From: Palsa-461 sp963768185
GTDB lineage: Bacteria; Actinomycetota; Acidimicrobiia; Acidimicrobiales; RAAP-2
Assembly: GCA_963768185.1 (NCBI GenBank)
Contig: CAVYGS010000005.1
Location: 868,001-932,000 of the forward strand
Reading direction: 5' to 3'
Length of the DNA: 64,000 nucleotides
Made by a program: the position numbers and the translations under genes. A model generated the notes under the pieces. That model searched no databases, had not been told where the DNA came from, and saw only the letters and a program-made list of their open reading frames with translations. Positions 34,263 to 43,597 of the stretch are shown here, in pieces; position 1 is the first letter of the stretch; every line of letters starts with the position of its first letter.

Positions 34263-34739
34263 ATGTCCTCTGATCGCGTAGAGGTGACCCGACGCGTCGC
34301 CGCCTCGGCCCCCAAGATCTTCGGCATCGTGGCCAATCCCGCCGGCCATGTCGAGATCGATGGCTCCGGCATGCTCGAGAACGCGCCGAACGCGAAGCTC
34401 CTCACCGAGGTCGGCGAGACCTTCGACATGGACATGGATCGCACGTCACTCGGGGACATTCCCAACATGACCAAGTACCAGGTCCGCAATACGGTCACCC
34501 AGATCGTCCCGGACCGCCTGATCGAGTGGGGCGTGGGCAGCGCCGACCGCCCACTCTTCGGGCACGTCTACGGATGGAAGATCGAACCGGTCTCCGACAA
34601 CGAGTGCGACGTCACCAACTACTGCGACTGGACGGATATCCCCGAAGAGATGCGAGCGCGCCGCCCGTGGCCGATCGTGCCGGTCGAGATGCTCGAGCGT
34701 TCGGTCGAGAACCTGCAGCGGATCGCCGCCTCGAGCTGA
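34263..34739 (+). CDS. SRPBCC (polyketide cyclase/START-like) protein
   Basis: 158 aa. EVTRRVAASAPKIFGIVANP followed by GSGMLENAPN, and ADRPLFGHVYGWKIEPVSDN then CDVTNYCDW fit the SRPBCC helix-grip fold that binds hydrophobic ligands. The C-terminal helix is PVEMLERSVENLQRIA. ATG 34263 is preferred; an upstream start at 34224 would add 13 unrelated residues. Ligand unknown. Confidence 0.8.
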   Translation: MSSDRVEVTRRVAASAPKIFGIVANPAGHVEIDGSGMLENAPNAKLLTEVGETFDMDMDRTSLGDIPNMTKYQVRNTVTQIVPDRLIEWGVGSADRPLFGHVYGWKIEPVSDNECDVTNYCDWTDIPEEMRARRPWPIVPVEMLERSVENLQRIAASS

Positions 34740-34849
34740 TCTCGGGCCGGGCCGCCGAGTTGGCGGCGCGCACGTGGAGATGACCGGCAGCGCGACGCGC
34801 CCGGTCTCAGGCCGGCGTTTCGCATGATGGCCGGTGCTACCGTCCCCCG

Positions 34850-35224
34850 ATGATCGCCCAGGAGAAGTTCGTCGGAATCATCCCGGTGAGCGACACCGAC
34901 AGCGTGCGCTCGTTCTACGTGGAGACCCTCGGCCTCGAGGTGGTGGCTGAAACCGAGTTCGCGCTGATACTCGACGTGGGCGGCACCCCGCTGCGGATCA
35001 CCCCGGTGCCCGATTATTCGCCTCGGCCGTTCTCGATCGCGTCCTGGCAGGTGCCCGACGTCGCGGCAGCGGTGCAGGCGCTCGCCGGGCGCGGCGTCCG
35101 GTTCAACCACTACGGAGCGGACCAAGACGAGCTCGGAATCTGGACCGACCCAAGCGGCGGCGGCAGAGTGGCCTGGTTCCAGGACCCGGTCGGCAACGTT
35201 CTCTCGGTGGCCGGACCGAAGTAG
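34850..35224 (+). CDS. VOC-family (glyoxalase-like) protein
   Basis: 124-aa single-domain VOC protein: FVGIIPVSDTDSVRSFYVET at the N terminus and VAWFQDPVGNVLSV at the C terminus. The usual glyoxalase metal histidine at the start is absent, so catalysis by the classical route is doubtful. It lies 11 bp before the aminoglycoside phosphotransferase-like gene in the same direction. Confidence 0.82.
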   Translation: MIAQEKFVGIIPVSDTDSVRSFYVETLGLEVVAETEFALILDVGGTPLRITPVPDYSPRPFSIASWQVPDVAAAVQALAGRGVRFNHYGADQDELGIWTDPSGGGRVAWFQDPVGNVLSVAGPK

Positions 35225-35235
35225 AGCGGTCCGGG

Positions 35236-36135
35236 ATGGCGGCGGGACCGATGCCCTCGGCCGAGGTCGACATCGACGCTCGGCTCGTCCGGCGGCTCAT
35301 CGACGCGCAGTTCCCGCGGTGGTCGGGGCTCCCGCTGCGCTCGGTCGCGACCATCGGATGGGACAACGCGCTCTTCCGGCTGGGTCCCGATCTCGTGGTG
35401 CGGATCCCGCGGCGCCAGCTGGGGGCGGACTGCCTCGCGATCGAGCACCGGTGGCTCCCCGAGATGGCCCGGCATCTGCCGCTGCCGACGCCCACCCCGG
35501 TCGGCATCGGCCAACCCGCCGAGGGCTATCCGTGGTCGTGGAGCGTCTGCCCGTGGTTCCCCGGGCGCATGGCGGCCGTCGCGGGCGGGATCAAGCCGGT
35601 CGAGGTCGCCCATCAGCTCGCCGTCTTCCTCCGCGCGATGCACGCCGAGGCCCCGCCCGACGCGCCGGTCCACCCCTTTGGTCGTGGCGGCTCGCTCACC
35701 ACACGCGACGCGGAGACCAGGCGACGGATCGCCGAATGCCCCGGGCAGTTCGATCGGGCCTTGCTCACCGAGGCCTGGGAACAGGCGACGTCGGCCCCGG
35801 AGTGGTCCGGCCCGGACCTCTGGCTCCATGGCGACCTGCACCCCGCCAACCTGCTCGTGTCCCGTGGTCGCCTCAGCGCCGTGCTCGACTTCGGCGACCT
35901 CTGCGCCGGCGATCCGGCCGCCGACCTGATGACCGCGTGGATGTTGCTGCCCGACGCAGCTCGCCCCGTGCTCCACGAGGAGTCCGGAGTCGACGACGAC
36001 ACCTGGGACCGGGGGCGGGGCTGGTCCCTGGCCCTCGGGCTCGCGATTCTCGAGCGATCCTCGGACAACGAGGTCCTCGACTCCATCGGCCGACGCGGCA
36101 TCCAAGGGGTGCTCGACGACCTCGAGAGCGTGTGA
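35236..36135 (+). CDS. Aminoglycoside/choline phosphotransferase-family kinase
   Basis: 299 aa with the protein-kinase-like APH fold. The catalytic loop is LHGDLHPANLL and the metal site VLDFGDLCAGDP; WDNALFRLGPDLVVRIPR is the nucleotide-binding N lobe. Such chromosomal APH-like proteins often phosphorylate small hydroxylated molecules and do not by themselves imply drug resistance. GTG 35230s alternatives exist, but ATG 35236 is used. Followed 25 bp later by the ArsC-like gene. Confidence 0.85.
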   Translation: MAAGPMPSAEVDIDARLVRRLIDAQFPRWSGLPLRSVATIGWDNALFRLGPDLVVRIPRRQLGADCLAIEHRWLPEMARHLPLPTPTPVGIGQPAEGYPWSWSVCPWFPGRMAAVAGGIKPVEVAHQLAVFLRAMHAEAPPDAPVHPFGRGGSLTTRDAETRRRIAECPGQFDRALLTEAWEQATSAPEWSGPDLWLHGDLHPANLLVSRGRLSAVLDFGDLCAGDPAADLMTAWMLLPDAARPVLHEESGVDDDTWDRGRGWSLALGLAILERSSDNEVLDSIGRRGIQGVLDDLESV

Positions 36136-36160
36136 GTCGTCCCTGCGCCAAGATCGTCCG

Positions 36161-36505
36161 GTGAGCGCGCGGATCTACTTCAATCCGGCCTGTTCGAAGT
36201 GCCGCACCGCGCAGTCGATCCTCGACGAGCACGGCATCAACGCGGAGGTCGTGCGGTATCTGGACACGCCACCGAGCGTGGAGGACCTCGAGCGGTTGGC
36301 CACGATGCTCGGGATCACCGACCCCCGAGAGATGGTCCGCACGGGCGAGCCCGAGTACCGGGACCTCGGGCTCGCGGATGCGTCCGCCGCCGTGCTCCTC
36401 GAGGCGATCGCCACGCACCCGATCCTCCTCGAGCGCCCGATTTTCGTCTCCGGCGACCGTGCCGTGATCGCCCGGCCGCCCGAACGGCTCCTCGAGCTGC
36501 TCTGA
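36161..36505 (+). CDS. ArsC/Spx-family protein (arsenate reductase-like)
   Basis: 114-aa thioredoxin-fold protein of the ArsC family. FNPACSKCRTAQSILDEHG carries the catalytic cysteine (C11) and C14; PREMVRTGEPEY and IFVSGDRAVIARPPERLLEL follow. A single arginine-rich tail matches YffB/ArsC-type reductases. No arsenite pump is nearby. GTG start, in line with the upstream kinase gene. Confidence 0.85.
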   Translation: MSARIYFNPACSKCRTAQSILDEHGINAEVVRYLDTPPSVEDLERLATMLGITDPREMVRTGEPEYRDLGLADASAAVLLEAIATHPILLERPIFVSGDRAVIARPPERLLELL

Positions 36506-36639
36506 ACGTGCCGGGGTTCCTTGGTCGGGGTCGGACGCCCTCCTCATTCGCGCAGCTCACCGCGGCGTGAGGGACCCGCGCCCGATGAGAACGGGACCCG
36601 TGCCCCGTCAGCCCTGTCGGAGACGACCAAGTAGGGATC

Positions 36640-37053
36640 GTGGACTGGAAGCTTGAGCTCATCGTCGTGCCGGTCGCAGACGTTGACCGGGCGAAGGACT
36701 TCTACCTCGAACGTTGTGGGTTCGAGCTCCTCGTCGACCACCGGGCCGGCGAGGACTTTCGGGTCGTGCAGGCCGTCCCGACCGGTTCGGGGTGCGCGAT
36801 CGCACTCATGAAGAACGCGCAAGCGTCGGGATCGCTCCAGGGTCTTCACCTGGTGGTCGCCGACATCGAGGCCGGACGGGCCGAGCTCGTCGGTCGGGGC
36901 GTCGAGGCGAGCGACCTGTTCCACTTCGAGGACGGTCGCCAGATCGACGGCCCTGACCCCGACCGGAGGGACTACAACACCTTCTTCGCCTTCTCGGATC
37001 CCGATGGCAACGGCTGGCTGGTCCAAGAGGTGCGACCCAGGCCCGCCCTATAG
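36640..37053 (+). CDS. VOC-family protein
   Basis: 137 aa. LELIVVPVADVDRAKDFYLE, LHLVVADIEAGRAELVGRGV and FAFSDPDGNGWLVQEV are complete VOC motifs; the terminal Glu metal ligand (QE) is present. GTG start 36640. Preceded by a 134-bp gap without features. Confidence 0.85.
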   Translation: MDWKLELIVVPVADVDRAKDFYLERCGFELLVDHRAGEDFRVVQAVPTGSGCAIALMKNAQASGSLQGLHLVVADIEAGRAELVGRGVEASDLFHFEDGRQIDGPDPDRRDYNTFFAFSDPDGNGWLVQEVRPRPAL

Positions 37054-37102
37054 TCGCCGTCGCGTCCGGCCGGGCGCCACGGCTCGAGGCACCGGGAGGG
37101 TG

Positions 37103-37582
37103 ATGCGGCGACCGCAACGTTTCCTCGTCCTCGCAGCGCTCGTCGCGACGGTGGTCCTCGCCGGTTGCACGAGCTCCCCAGGACAGGGAACCGGAGTCGC
37201 GAAGCTCTCGATCACGCCGACAGTCAGCAAGCAGCTCCTCGAGGCGGCGACCAAGGAGAACATGGTCCCGATCACGGAGTACTCCGGGCTGACGCCCGGC
37301 TTCACTTACTACGCATTCGATGGATCGACCGGCACACACTGGGCCGGGGCGAAGCTGGACCCGAAACCCTCGGGTGGCCCGCCGAACCTTCCCACCCAGG
37401 CTGAGGTGAACGACCAGGACGACGGCGCGTACTGGCTGTTCACTCAGCCCAAGGACGGAGCCTGGACCGCCTACCCGGATGGCGCGGTTGGGCCGGACAC
37501 GCCATGTCCGGTGACCGTCCCAGCCGGGGTATTGAAGGCGTGGGGGTGGCCCGCTGGGGGCTGCCGACCAAAGGACTTCTGA
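37103..37582 (+). CDS. Putative lipoprotein
   Basis: 159 aa. The N terminus MRRPQRFLVLAALVATVVLA ends in the lipobox LAGC (C22), so the mature protein should be lipid-anchored outside the membrane. The rest is hydrophilic with several Trp/Tyr residues (GAYWLFTQPKDGAWTAYPDG) and two cysteines near the end (PCPVTVP, GGCRP). No known family recognised. GGGAGGG precedes the ATG. Confidence 0.72.
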   Translation: MRRPQRFLVLAALVATVVLAGCTSSPGQGTGVAKLSITPTVSKQLLEAATKENMVPITEYSGLTPGFTYYAFDGSTGTHWAGAKLDPKPSGGPPNLPTQAEVNDQDDGAYWLFTQPKDGAWTAYPDGAVGPDTPCPVTVPAGVLKAWGWPAGGCRPKDF

Positions 37583-37603
37583 ACCGACCGCCGAAGGCCT
37601 GCG

Positions 37604-38185
37604 TCAGCCGCCGTAGCGCTCCAAGAAGTCGAGCGCCCTCGACCACATGAGCTGGGCCTCGGCCGGCTGGAACTCGTCGGCCTTGCTGGGATCGGCAAAG
37701 AGGTGCCCCGACCCCGGGTAGTCGAACGCCTCCACGGTGCCCCCGGCCGCCCGGACCGCGGCCCCCAGCGCGTCGATCCCCTCCTGCTCGCGCCACGGGT
37801 CCCCGAGGGCATCGTGTTGCTGGGCCGGGACCCCCTGGGGCCACGAGCTCCCGAGCGCCGCCGGGTCGACGGACCCGGCGAACAGGAGCACGCCCCGCAC
37901 GGACCGATGGGCTGCCACGTAAGTGGCCAGCGCCCCGCCGAAGGAGAAGCCGCCCAGGATAAAGCCGTCGGGCACCGATGCCGTCAGCTCGAGGGCGCGT
38001 GCGAGCAGCCGCTCGTCGCCGATGCGCTCGACATTGGCGATCGCAGCGTCGTACTCGTCGAAGGTCGTGCCGTCGAACGGGTCGGCCACCACCACGTCGT
38101 GACCCTTGTCCCGCAGGAGCTGCGCGTTCTCCTGCAGGCCGAGGCGCACGCCGAGCACCGACGGAAACAGCACGACCGTCGCCAC
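37604..38185 (-). CDS. Dienelactone hydrolase-family hydrolase
   Basis: 193-aa alpha/beta hydrolase of the DLH type. The nucleophile elbow is GGFSFGG, with serine rather than the cysteine of classical dienelactone hydrolase; the histidine lies in YPGSGHLFADP. VVLFPSVLGVRLGLQENAQL marks the N terminus. It is the last gene of the leftward lipid-related operon that starts with the esterase at 41456. Confidence 0.82.
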   Translation of the reverse strand: MATVVLFPSVLGVRLGLQENAQLLRDKGHDVVVADPFDGTTFDEYDAAIANVERIGDERLLARALELTASVPDGFILGGFSFGGALATYVAAHRSVRGVLLFAGSVDPAALGSSWPQGVPAQQHDALGDPWREQEGIDALGAAVRAAGGTVEAFDYPGSGHLFADPSKADEFQPAEAQLMWSRALDFLERYGG

Positions 38186-38243
38186 GGGCAGAACCTACCG
38201 CCGGGTCGCGACGGTCAAACCTCGCGCCGACGACCTGTGCGGC

Positions 38244-39689
38244 TCAGCGGTCCGAGTCGGTGTCGCGCTCGACCACCGCCTTGGCCAGCACGTCGAGCTC
38301 CTCGGCGATGTAGCCGGCGAGTGTGTCGATGTCAGGAACGAGCTCCCGGCACGCCAGCAGTCCGAAGTGGAGGCGGCCGAGGTATCCGATGAGCGTGATG
38401 TTGAGCCCCTGGCCGTCGGCGATCACCGACACTGGGTATTGCGCGAGCAACCGGCAACCACCCATGTAGACGGGGATGTTGGGTCCAGGCACGTTGGAGA
38501 TGCACAGGTTGAACGGCGGGACACGGTGCAGCAGCCCGGTCGCGAAGACGACGCGGGCCGCGCGCGCGACCAGGGCGGGCGGCGCGAACTCCGTCACGCT
38601 GTCGACGAGGCCCTGGGGGATCGCTGCGTGCTTCGACTTGGCGAGCGTGGTCGCTTCGTGCGCGACCGTGAGGCGCTCGTAGGGGTCGTCCAGGTGCGTG
38701 GGCAGGCGGACCAGCATCGCCGACACCTTGTTCCCCATGGCGCCCTTGCTCGCGTCGTCGCGTACCGACACCGGAATCATCGCGACCAGAGGGGAATCCG
38801 GAAGCGCATCGTGGTCGATGAGCCAGCGCCGAAGCGCCCCGGCGCACATCGCCATGACGACATCGTTGACCGAGATGCCATGGGCGTTTTTCACGGCCTT
38901 GACCGCGTCGAGGTCGACGCTGCGGAAGGCCACGCGACGATGTGGGGTGATCGAGCCGTTGAACGGTGTCGTCGGTGCGCGCCCAGTCAAGTTCTCGATG
39001 ACACCGCCGTCGCCACGGTTGAGTCCGAGGGCCTCGCCGACGAAAGCGCCGATCATGGGGGCAAGGCTCGGCAGTGCCCTGACGACCCCGTTCGCGATCC
39101 GCACCAGCTCGACCGGCCGCAGGGTCAGTCGACGGGCGGCGCGCGCCGCCAGGGCGAAGGGGTGAGGCACGCCGATCGGCGCGACCTCCTCAAGGGGTGG
39201 GAGCTCACGGCCCTCGGGCGACAGATCCAACAAGATGGTCAGGAGTTCAGCCCCCGAGACCCCGTCGACCGCCGAGTGGTGCAGCTTCGTGTACACCACG
39301 ATGCGGCCGTCGGCCAGGCCGGTGATGAGGTAGATCTCCCAGAGCGGCCGCCGCCGGTCGAGCGGGCGCGCGTGGAGCCGTGCGATCTGCTCGTTGAGCT
39401 GCGCGTCGGACCCCGGACGGGGCAGGGCGAGCTCCCGCACGTGATACTCGATGTCGAAGTCGGGGTCGTCCATCCAGTAGGGCTGGTCGAGCCCGAAAGG
39501 GACGTGCATGAGCCGGCGGCGGAGCACCGGCACGAGCGGGAGCCGCTCGGACATGAGCTCGGTGAGCCGGGCCAGGTCCAGCGTCGGGGCGTCGGTCGGG
39601 TCGAGGATGGAGACGCCGCCGATGTGGGCGGTGGAATTCGCCGTCTCCAGGGCGAGAAAGGCGGCGTCGAGACCGCTGAGCTGCTGCAC
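38244..39689 (-). CDS. WS/DGAT wax ester synthase / diacylglycerol acyltransferase
   Basis: 481-aa acyltransferase making wax esters or triacylglycerol from acyl-CoA. The catalytic motif is HHSAVDG (H137, H138, D142); PLWEIYLITGL and NVPGP (in LCISNVPGPNIPVYMGG) are conserved family blocks. GTG 39689, reading MQQLSGLDAAF, is preferred because GAGGGGAG lies just upstream. It sits between alpha/beta hydrolase genes on the same strand, an arrangement suited to storage-lipid synthesis and turnover. Confidence 0.93.
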   Translation of the reverse strand: MQQLSGLDAAFLALETANSTAHIGGVSILDPTDAPTLDLARLTELMSERLPLVPVLRRRLMHVPFGLDQPYWMDDPDFDIEYHVRELALPRPGSDAQLNEQIARLHARPLDRRRPLWEIYLITGLADGRIVVYTKLHHSAVDGVSGAELLTILLDLSPEGRELPPLEEVAPIGVPHPFALAARAARRLTLRPVELVRIANGVVRALPSLAPMIGAFVGEALGLNRGDGGVIENLTGRAPTTPFNGSITPHRRVAFRSVDLDAVKAVKNAHGISVNDVVMAMCAGALRRWLIDHDALPDSPLVAMIPVSVRDDASKGAMGNKVSAMLVRLPTHLDDPYERLTVAHEATTLAKSKHAAIPQGLVDSVTEFAPPALVARAARVVFATGLLHRVPPFNLCISNVPGPNIPVYMGGCRLLAQYPVSVIADGQGLNITLIGYLGRLHFGLLACRELVPDIDTLAGYIAEELDVLAKAVVERDTDSDR

Positions 39690-39715
39690 TGGCTCCCCTC
39701 TCGACCGAAGACGAG

Positions 39716-40656
39716 CTAGGTGATGCCTCCGAGCCACCCTTCGACGGCTACGATGACGGCGCCGGGCGACTCCAGTTGGGGCGTGTGTCCCACGTTAGGG
39801 AGAAAGACGGTACCCCACTCCGGGTGGGCGGCGGCGGCCCGCCGGGCGGCCGACATCGGCACCAGCCGGTCGGCCTCGCCGTGGACCAGCAGCGTCGGCA
39901 GCGTGATGGAGTCCATGACCGCCCGATAGGCAGCCGGACGAGCCAGCTGCCGGAAGAGCGAGCGCGCCGCACGGACCAACGAGCGCTCAGCGGCGGGGTC
40001 GGAACGACGATGTTCTGCGAGCGCGATGGCCGCCTCGAGCACGTCGGCCGGCATACGGGAGGGATCGGCGAAGCAGGTTCGGACCGCACGATCGACGGCG
40101 CGAGCAGTCGTCGGGCGACGGCCTGCAGACCGAACTCGGCCGCGAACGGCATCATCAAAAGCATGAATCCTGCCGCGACGCGGATGTCAGGGCGTTCGGC
40201 AGGGATCGGCAAAGCGGGGTCAACGAGAACGAGCCCGTGCACGATGTCGGGCCGCGCTGCCGCGGCGAGGAGCGACACCATGCCACCCATCGAATTGCCG
40301 ACGAGCACCGCGGGGCGGCCGATCACATGACCCAGGAAATCGCGCAGCACCAGCGCGTTCTGCTCGACCGAACAGTCGCGGCCGTCGCCGGGGGACAGTC
40401 CGAAACCCGGCAGGTCCATCGCCACGACACGTCGACCCGCCGCGAGAACCGGGCCGACCAAAGCCCAGTTGAGGTGCGAGCCGCCGAGGCCATGGACGAG
40501 CACGAGCGGAGGTCGCTCGGTGTCGCCGTCGCCGGCGAACTCGACCCAGTGCACTGTGCCCCCGAGATCGGTGAACCACGCTCGCACGCCCCAACGTGCC
40601 GCGGGGGTCCACGCCGCCGGCCGGCTCGCCGGGGCGTCGATGTTTCGGGTGGTCAC
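39716..40656 (-). pseudogene. Alpha/beta hydrolase, split by one-base frameshift
   Basis: N-terminal part (from 40656): PLVLVHGLGGSHLNWALVGP, nucleophile elbow VGNSMGG. C-terminal part in another frame: LPTLLVHGEADRLVPMSAAR with histidine in VGHTPQLESP. The break is near 40100, where CTCGCGCC lacks one base; the corrected join reads LLAAVDRAVRTCFADPSRMP. Only 26 bp upstream of the WS/DGAT start, and its GTG overlaps the preceding esterase stop (GTGA). Confidence 0.8.
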
Positions 40657-41456
40657 CGACCCGAGGGATAAAGCCAGCGGAGCGAGGCCGGCGGCCGGAA
40701 CGGTCGATGGAGGCCCTCAGTCTGCGCGAGCCGGTCGGCCACGATCCAGAGGGTTGCCGGGTCGACCCCGAAGCCAAGGTGCGCGCAACGGACCTCGACG
40801 TTGTCATGCAGCTCGGACTCGGGCTCGATGCAGTTTCGCCACGAGACGATCCCGTCCATCTTGGAGAACACCGCGGTGGAAGCGACCGGGATCGGCGCCA
40901 CAACCTCGGCGCGTGTCGGGATGCGCAGCGAGTGGAGGGGGGTACGCCGTTGGTAGGCTCGCTGAGCCGGACTGTTGTCGGGGTGAGTCATCGCGAACGG
41001 GCTCCCGAGCGTCACCACCCGGCGCACGAGCAACGGGCTCTCCCGAGCGAGCTCGCGCGCGTAGATGCCGCCGAGGCTCCAGCCGACGAGCGAGACCGGG
41101 GACCCGGTCGATGACGCCAGCTCTCGCACCGTGCGGCGCATCCCGTCGATCACCACCTGGGTGGGCCCGAGGTTGCGTCCGAGCTTCCACCCTCGCACCT
41201 GGTAGCCGAGGCCCCGAAGGAATGCTCGGAGCGGCTGGGTGCTCGTGTCGGTGGCGAGCAACCCCGGCAGGACGAGCACTCCGTGCCCGTCCCCACGCGG
41301 GGCACGTAGCAGCCACGGAAGCGCGAGCGGGATGGTGTTCAGCTGCAGCGCACCGCGGGCAGGCTCGGTGAGATAGAGCCAGCGCGACGGCTGACCGATC
41401 AGATCGGTCTGCTTCGTCACCGAGCCCCCGTCAAGGCTCCAGGTCCATGCGCTCAT
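40653..41456 (-). CDS. Alpha/beta hydrolase (esterase/lipase-like)
   Basis: 267 aa. The nucleophile elbow is LVGWSLGGIYARE; GHGVLVLPGLLATD precedes it and DGIVSWRN carries the probable acid. Relatives are the actinobacterial lipase/esterase group found with WS/DGAT genes. The longer start at 41474 is open. It overlaps the next gene by 4 bp and heads the leftward lipid operon. Confidence 0.8.
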   Translation of the reverse strand: MSAWTWSLDGGSVTKQTDLIGQPSRWLYLTEPARGALQLNTIPLALPWLLRAPRGDGHGVLVLPGLLATDTSTQPLRAFLRGLGYQVRGWKLGRNLGPTQVVIDGMRRTVRELASSTGSPVSLVGWSLGGIYARELARESPLLVRRVVTLGSPFAMTHPDNSPAQRAYQRRTPLHSLRIPTRAEVVAPIPVASTAVFSKMDGIVSWRNCIEPESELHDNVEVRCAHLGFGVDPATLWIVADRLAQTEGLHRPFRPPASLRWLYPSGR

Positions 41457-41549
41457 GGACACAGAGGTCCCCAAATCGTCACAACATCCCCCCAGTCCCC
41501 GCTTCGGAAAAGGTTATCCGTGTCTGATTCGGGACACTCGGAAGGTGGC

Positions 41550-42104
41550 TCAGCCGGGCACCGGCATCCCGAGACCGCTCAGCACCACCGATCCCGACAG
41601 CGAGCCGATGATCGATCCGGGCAAGAGGATCTTGGAGCGGCGGACCCCGGAGCCGATCACCACCATCTCCCGATCGATCACCGCAGCATCGACCAGAACG
41701 TGCCAGCCGCTGGGCAGACCGACCGGTGTGATCCCCCCGTACTCCATAGAGGTGAGCCCGACGGCCCGCTCCACGGCCAGGAACGAGGCCTTGCGCACGT
41801 TGAGGTGGCGCTTCACCATGCCGTTCACATCGGCCCGTGTCGTCGCCAGCACTACACACGCGCCAAGCCTCTCCTCCCCTTCCCGTTTGCCTGCGACGAC
41901 TACGCAGTTCGCGAGCGCGTCCGGATCGAGACCGAACTCACGTTGGGTCGCGGCGGTGTCCGAGATCGCCGGATCGATCTCGACCACACCGACGCGCTCC
42001 AACAGATCGGCGCGCCGGAGCGCCTCGAGGGTACGAGGGGCCAGAAGGTCCGGACGCGTGGACGCGGTCACGCCGACGAGACGACCGACCTCGAATGTGC
42101 CCAT
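41550..42104 (-). CDS. YbaK/EbsC-family aminoacyl-tRNA deacylase-like protein
   Basis: 184 aa. LANCVVVAGKREGEERLGAC and RADVNGMVKRHLNVRKASFL, followed by GLTSMEYGGITPVGLP, fit the YbaK/ProX fold that clears mischarged tRNA. It has about 50 extra N-terminal residues relative to short YbaK. ATG 42104 follows AGGA at good spacing; longer frames are not credible. Divergent from the SMP-30-like gene. Confidence 0.85.
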   Translation of the reverse strand: MGTFEVGRLVGVTASTRPDLLAPRTLEALRRADLLERVGVVEIDPAISDTAATQREFGLDPDALANCVVVAGKREGEERLGACVVLATTRADVNGMVKRHLNVRKASFLAVERAVGLTSMEYGGITPVGLPSGWHVLVDAAVIDREMVVIGSGVRRSKILLPGSIIGSLSGSVVLSGLGMPVPG

Positions 42105-42183
42105 TGACCGATCCTGCCACCGCCGGGTGATCCGACTGCAACCCCGGGGAGATCCACCAGGGGCTATGGGAAGACTCCACCTC

Positions 42184-43017
42184 ATGACGACAACGGTGCT
42201 GGTGGAAGGGCTCGCTTTCGCGGAGGGACCGCGTTGGCGCGGTGAACGGCTGTGGTTCTCAGATGTCGCCGCAGGCGAGGTGTGCTCAGTCGGGCTCGAT
42301 GGCAACCGCGACGTCGTCGCCTCGATCGACGGCGGTCCTTCGGGACTCGGCTGGCTCCCGGACGGGACGCTGCTCGTCGCGCGCGGCACGCCGGCCGCGG
42401 TGATGGCAGTTTCGGCGTCGGGCGAGGTGCGCGAGTACGCCGATCTGCGGTCGATCGCGACCCACCCCCCGAACGACATGGTCGTCGACGGCGACGGGCG
42501 GGCGTGGCTCGGCACCTGCGACGTCCAGGGCATTCCCACTCCGGCCGCGACCCAACTGCTTTGCATCCACCCCGGCGGCGAGGCCGAGGTCGTCGACTCG
42601 AATATGCGTTTCCCGAACGGTTCGGTCCTCACCGCAGACGGCCGCACGCTCATCGTCGCCGAGACCTTTGGCGCGGGTCTCCAGGCCTTCACGATCGATG
42701 CCGGCCACGCCGGTGGCAAGCGTCAGTGGGCGGTAGTTCCGGGTTCGTACCCTGACGGCATCTGTCTCGACGCCGAAGGCGCAATCTGGTTCGCGGACGC
42801 CGTCGGTCAGTGCGCCGTGCGAGTGCGTGAGGGCAGCGAGGTCCTTGAGCGAATTGCGGTCGACCGGGGGTGTTACGCGTGCGCCCTCGGCGGCCCCGAT
42901 GGCCGCACCCTCTTCCTGTGCACCGGGCAGTTCGCGCCGCCTCAACAATCGCTCGCTGACCGCGTCGGTCGAATCGAGACAGCAGTCGTCGGCGTCCCCG
43001 CGGGGGGCTCCCCTTAG
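42184..43017 (+). CDS. SMP-30/gluconolactonase-family lactonase
   Basis: 277-aa six-bladed beta-propeller of the SMP-30/LRE group. FAEGPRWRGERLWFSDVAAG carries the first metal ligand (Glu); PNDMVVDGDGRAWLGTCDVQ, MRFPNGSVL and GSYPDGICLDAEGAIWFADA carry the Asn and Asp ligands. Hydrolyses lactones; substrate unknown. ATG 42184 or 42166. Confidence 0.87.
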   Translation: MTTTVLVEGLAFAEGPRWRGERLWFSDVAAGEVCSVGLDGNRDVVASIDGGPSGLGWLPDGTLLVARGTPAAVMAVSASGEVREYADLRSIATHPPNDMVVDGDGRAWLGTCDVQGIPTPAATQLLCIHPGGEAEVVDSNMRFPNGSVLTADGRTLIVAETFGAGLQAFTIDAGHAGGKRQWAVVPGSYPDGICLDAEGAIWFADAVGQCAVRVREGSEVLERIAVDRGCYACALGGPDGRTLFLCTGQFAPPQQSLADRVGRIETAVVGVPAGGSP

Positions 43018-43110
43018 GCCTCTCAAAGCGACCAGCGGAGAACCGCCGAACGCCCCCGATCTTTCGTCGCTGTGCGGGTGGGAGACTTTCGAGCCGTTCG
43101 TCAGCGCGGC

Positions 43111-43134
43111 GGTCGAGCACCGGCTCGCTCGACC
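43111..43134. terminator. Hairpin between convergent genes
   Basis: GGTCGAGC and GCTCGACC form a perfect 8-bp stem with an 8-nt loop, in the 136-bp gap between the SMP-30-like gene and the convergent MmcQ/YjbR gene. There is no T-run, so it is at best an L-shaped or bidirectional terminator of the high-GC type. Confidence 0.4.
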
Positions 43135-43153
43135 CCGAGGGCTGCCGCGCCGC

Positions 43154-43543
43154 CTAACGGCCGAGGTACTCGTCGGACAGTGCGGTCGGGGCCATCGCCA
43201 ACCAGGCGTCTTCGATCGCCGTCTTCAGCGCGCGCTTGCCCACCACCTTCAGCTGGATCAAGTACGCCGGATAGCCGTCGAAGTGCTGGATCGAGAAGAA
43301 GCCCCTGGTGTTCTGTGCGAGCACAGCCTCCTTCTCGCCCATGTCGTAGGTGCGCACCGCGAAGATCGGGCCATCGGGCACCGGCGCTCCGGCCAGCCTC
43401 TTGATGTCGGCCTTGTTCAGCGAGCGCTCCCAGGCGAAGCTCTTGCCGGCGACGAACCAGGTCCGGTTGCCGTGCCGGGCGCCCTCGGTCACCTCGGGGA
43501 GGGCGGCAGCGATCGCGGCGGCTTCGTCGAGCGTGGCACCCAT
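43154..43543 (-). CDS. MmcQ/YjbR-family protein
   Basis: 129 aa. ALPEVTEGARHGNRTWFVAG, KSFAWERS, FFSIQHFDGYPAYLIQL and EDAWLAMAPTALSDEYL are typical of the family, which has a CyaY-like fold and no firm function. ATG 43543. Divergent from the phosphoesterase gene over about 54 bp. Confidence 0.82.
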   Translation of the reverse strand: MGATLDEAAAIAAALPEVTEGARHGNRTWFVAGKSFAWERSLNKADIKRLAGAPVPDGPIFAVRTYDMGEKEAVLAQNTRGFFSIQHFDGYPAYLIQLKVVGKRALKTAIEDAWLAMAPTALSDEYLGR

Positions 43544-43597
43544 CGGGCCACCGTATCGCCGACTCGGCCGACGGTCCCTGCTGCGTAGTTTGGCGCC

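Noticed and set aside
35236..36135. Aminoglycoside-resistance gene
   Set aside because: APH-like fold is certain but the protein sits among housekeeping-type genes with no mobile context; resistance cannot be claimed.
38106..39719. 537-aa rightward frame over WS/DGAT
   Set aside because: Antisense shadow of a gene with a complete HHxxxDG active site.
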